Notes under the pieces: model-generated | What the model saw: only the letters and a program-made list of their open reading frames with translations | The model's database searches: none | Told to the model about the DNA's origin: nothing | Shown: piece after piece, positions 62,946-64,000 of the stretch | Layout: each line of letters begins with the position of its first letter | How positions within the stretch are numbered: the first letter of the stretch is position 1 | Source of the DNA: DIGJ01 sp041739345 | GTDB lineage: Bacteria; Bacillota; Clostridia; Lachnospirales; Lachnospiraceae | Length of the DNA stretch: 64,000 nt | Assembly: GCA_041739345.1 (NCBI GenBank) | Contig: JBGSNZ010000005.1 | Location: forward strand, 1 to 64,000 | Direction: 5' to 3' | Position numbers and translations under genes: made by a program

Positions 62946-64000
62946 TCATTCAAAAAAAGTTTCTACTATCGTAATAGACTCTTCCTCCAAATTTACTTCC
63001 GCTTCTACTCCATAAGGAAGTACACATCTTGGATATGCATGCCCAAAATTCACATTACATATAACAGGTAACTCTTTATTATCAATTACCTTTATAACAA
63101 TATCTTTATATTCTTCATAATAAGTCTCATCCTGCGGTTTTCCCATGATGATACCGTTAATCACTTCAAATACACCGGCATTCCTTAGTGACAAAAGTTC
63201 CTGTTCAAATAAAGAAGGCTCTGGTTTTTCTTCACAAGTTTCGACAAAGAGTAACTTACCCTTCCATTCTTCGAGTGATGGGAAAAGTCCATATTTTTCG
63301 CATATTTCTTGCTCATCCTCGTATCTGCTATTACTCAAAATATCATACAGACTTTCCAAACATCCTCCTAACAATTTTCCGCGTATGACCCCCTGCCCCT
63401 GTATCACTTCGAAGCCTCTTTGTTCTTCATGCAGCACGCGGCTCTTACCAATTTCATTTTCTGAAAAATCCGTTCGTTCTTCATACCAGTAAGGACTAGA
63501 TAGTATTGGAGTTTTCTCCTTTTTATTAAAGTATTGAGAAAAAGCTTCCTTTGTGTATGGCAGCATATCATGATCCAATTCTGCTAAATCACAGACAAAG
63601 GTTGGCCCATAAAAGCTTGTCATCCCAAGCTTATAAAACATCAGGTGATTGATTGTCGTATCGGAAAATCCAGTAAATAACTTTGGATTATTTCTTACAC
63701 TATCAATAAATTCTTTATCTTCAAGTAAATATGGTAACGACCGATAGGTATCATCTCCCCCAATTGCACAAATAATTCCTTTGATTTCCGGATCAGTAAA
63801 AGCTGCCTTTAAGTCCTGTGCTCTCGCTTTTGGATTTTCCTTTAAATATGTAATCCCTTTCAAGGCATTTGGCATAAAAACCGGAACTAATCCAAATTCC
63901 TTTAGCCGCTTTTGTCCTAGAATAAAATTATGCTTCGCAAAGTCTTCTCCAAGCATACCACTTGATAAACTAACAATGGCTACCTTGTCTCCTACTTTTA
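62946..64000 (-). CDS. LD-carboxypeptidase, peptidase family S66 (5' partial)
   Basis: The reading frame stays open to the right edge: bases above 63956 continue as KVGDKVAIVSLSSG, the usual start region of S66 proteins, so the ATG at 63956 is internal. Visible motifs: ICAIGGDDTYR, GFSDTTINHL (nucleophile Ser), LLFVETCEEKPEP (Glu) and VNFGHAYPR (His), the S66 Ser-Glu-His triad. It cleaves LD-linked peptidoglycan peptides or, in MccF relatives, detoxifies peptide-nucleotide antibiotics. Confidence 0.9.
   Translation of the reverse strand, partial: KVGDKVAIVSLSSGMLGEDFAKHNFILGQKRLKEFGLVPVFMPNALKGITYLKENPKARAQDLKAAFTDPEIKGIICAIGGDDTYRSLPYLLEDKEFIDSVRNNPKLFTGFSDTTINHLMFYKLGMTSFYGPTFVCDLAELDHDMLPYTKEAFSQYFNKKEKTPILSSPYWYEERTDFSENEIGKSRVLHEEQRGFEVIQGQGVIRGKLLGGCLESLYDILSNSRYEDEQEICEKYGLFPSLEEWKGKLLFVETCEEKPEPSLFEQELLSLRNAGVFEVINGIIMGKPQDETYYEEYKDIVIKVIDNKELPVICNVNFGHAYPRCVLPYGVEAEVNLEEESITIVETFFE

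Overview
The window is AT-rich DNA from a low-GC, Gram-positive, spore-forming anaerobe, most likely a Lachnospiraceae member close to Lachnoclostridium phytofermentans. The evidence is the gene set: a PdaB-type sporulation deacetylase, Hcp and hemerythrin, a PnrA/Nup nucleoside ABC transporter, a CD3072/CD3073-type pair, a Firmicute Pel operon and an ABC-F protein with a long leader. There are also strong AGGAGG ribosome-binding sites, short spacings and many U-tailed hairpin terminators. No rRNA, tRNA, CRISPR array or intact transposase gene was seen.

Layout. 1-3.4 kb: mglBAC galactose/glucose ABC importer, with mglC cut by the window edge. 3.5-6.1 kb: a small membrane protein, a membrane GGDEF-like/EAL phosphodiesterase, and the stump of a lost GGDEF protein. 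6.1-11.5 kb: alpha-galactoside operon (GH36, a glycosyltransferase-like unknown, a GPH-type symporter). 11.6-19.0 kb: secreted Ig-like protein, O-antigen-ligase-like membrane protein, polysaccharide deacetylase, and a broken second deacetylase copy split by a 2.9 kb block with an unknown gene and a secreted-protein gene carrying an in-frame TGA. 19.2-29.9 kb: an 11-gene operon joining a nucleoside ABC importer to a phosphorylase, PfkB kinase, isochorismatase-like hydrolase, BtpA protein, iron alcohol dehydrogenase and TrpA-like barrel. I do not recognise this as a known pathway, and it is the best candidate for an undescribed system.

30-34.6 kb: nitrosative/redox-stress genes (hemerythrin, a 205-aa unknown, DUF1858, Hcp, Crp/Fnr regulator) sharing a 16-bp operator centred near -41.5 of each promoter. 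34.6-36 kb: TudS-like desulfidase and ECF S-component, divergent. 36-48.5 kb: a pelDEAFG operon continuing without a break into CotH, VTC, DUF4956 and DUF4832 genes, with an intrinsic terminator in its leader. 48.5-51.9 kb: PLP-pathway kinase, a diguanylate cyclase and trpS. The cyclase, the c-di-GMP receptor PelD and the EAL protein at 4 kb could form a local c-di-GMP circuit.

52-54.7 kb: two small unknown proteins, a CDF metal exporter under a NiCo (czcD) riboswitch, a 46-aa Cys-rich membrane protein and GreA. 54.8-60.8 kb: a heterodimeric ABC exporter with its MarR regulator, and an ABC-F resistance protein with an attenuator-like leader. 60.8-64 kb: a SHOCT-like unknown, MetY, and an LD-carboxypeptidase running off the right edge.

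All assignments come from reading motifs by eye. No database search was run.
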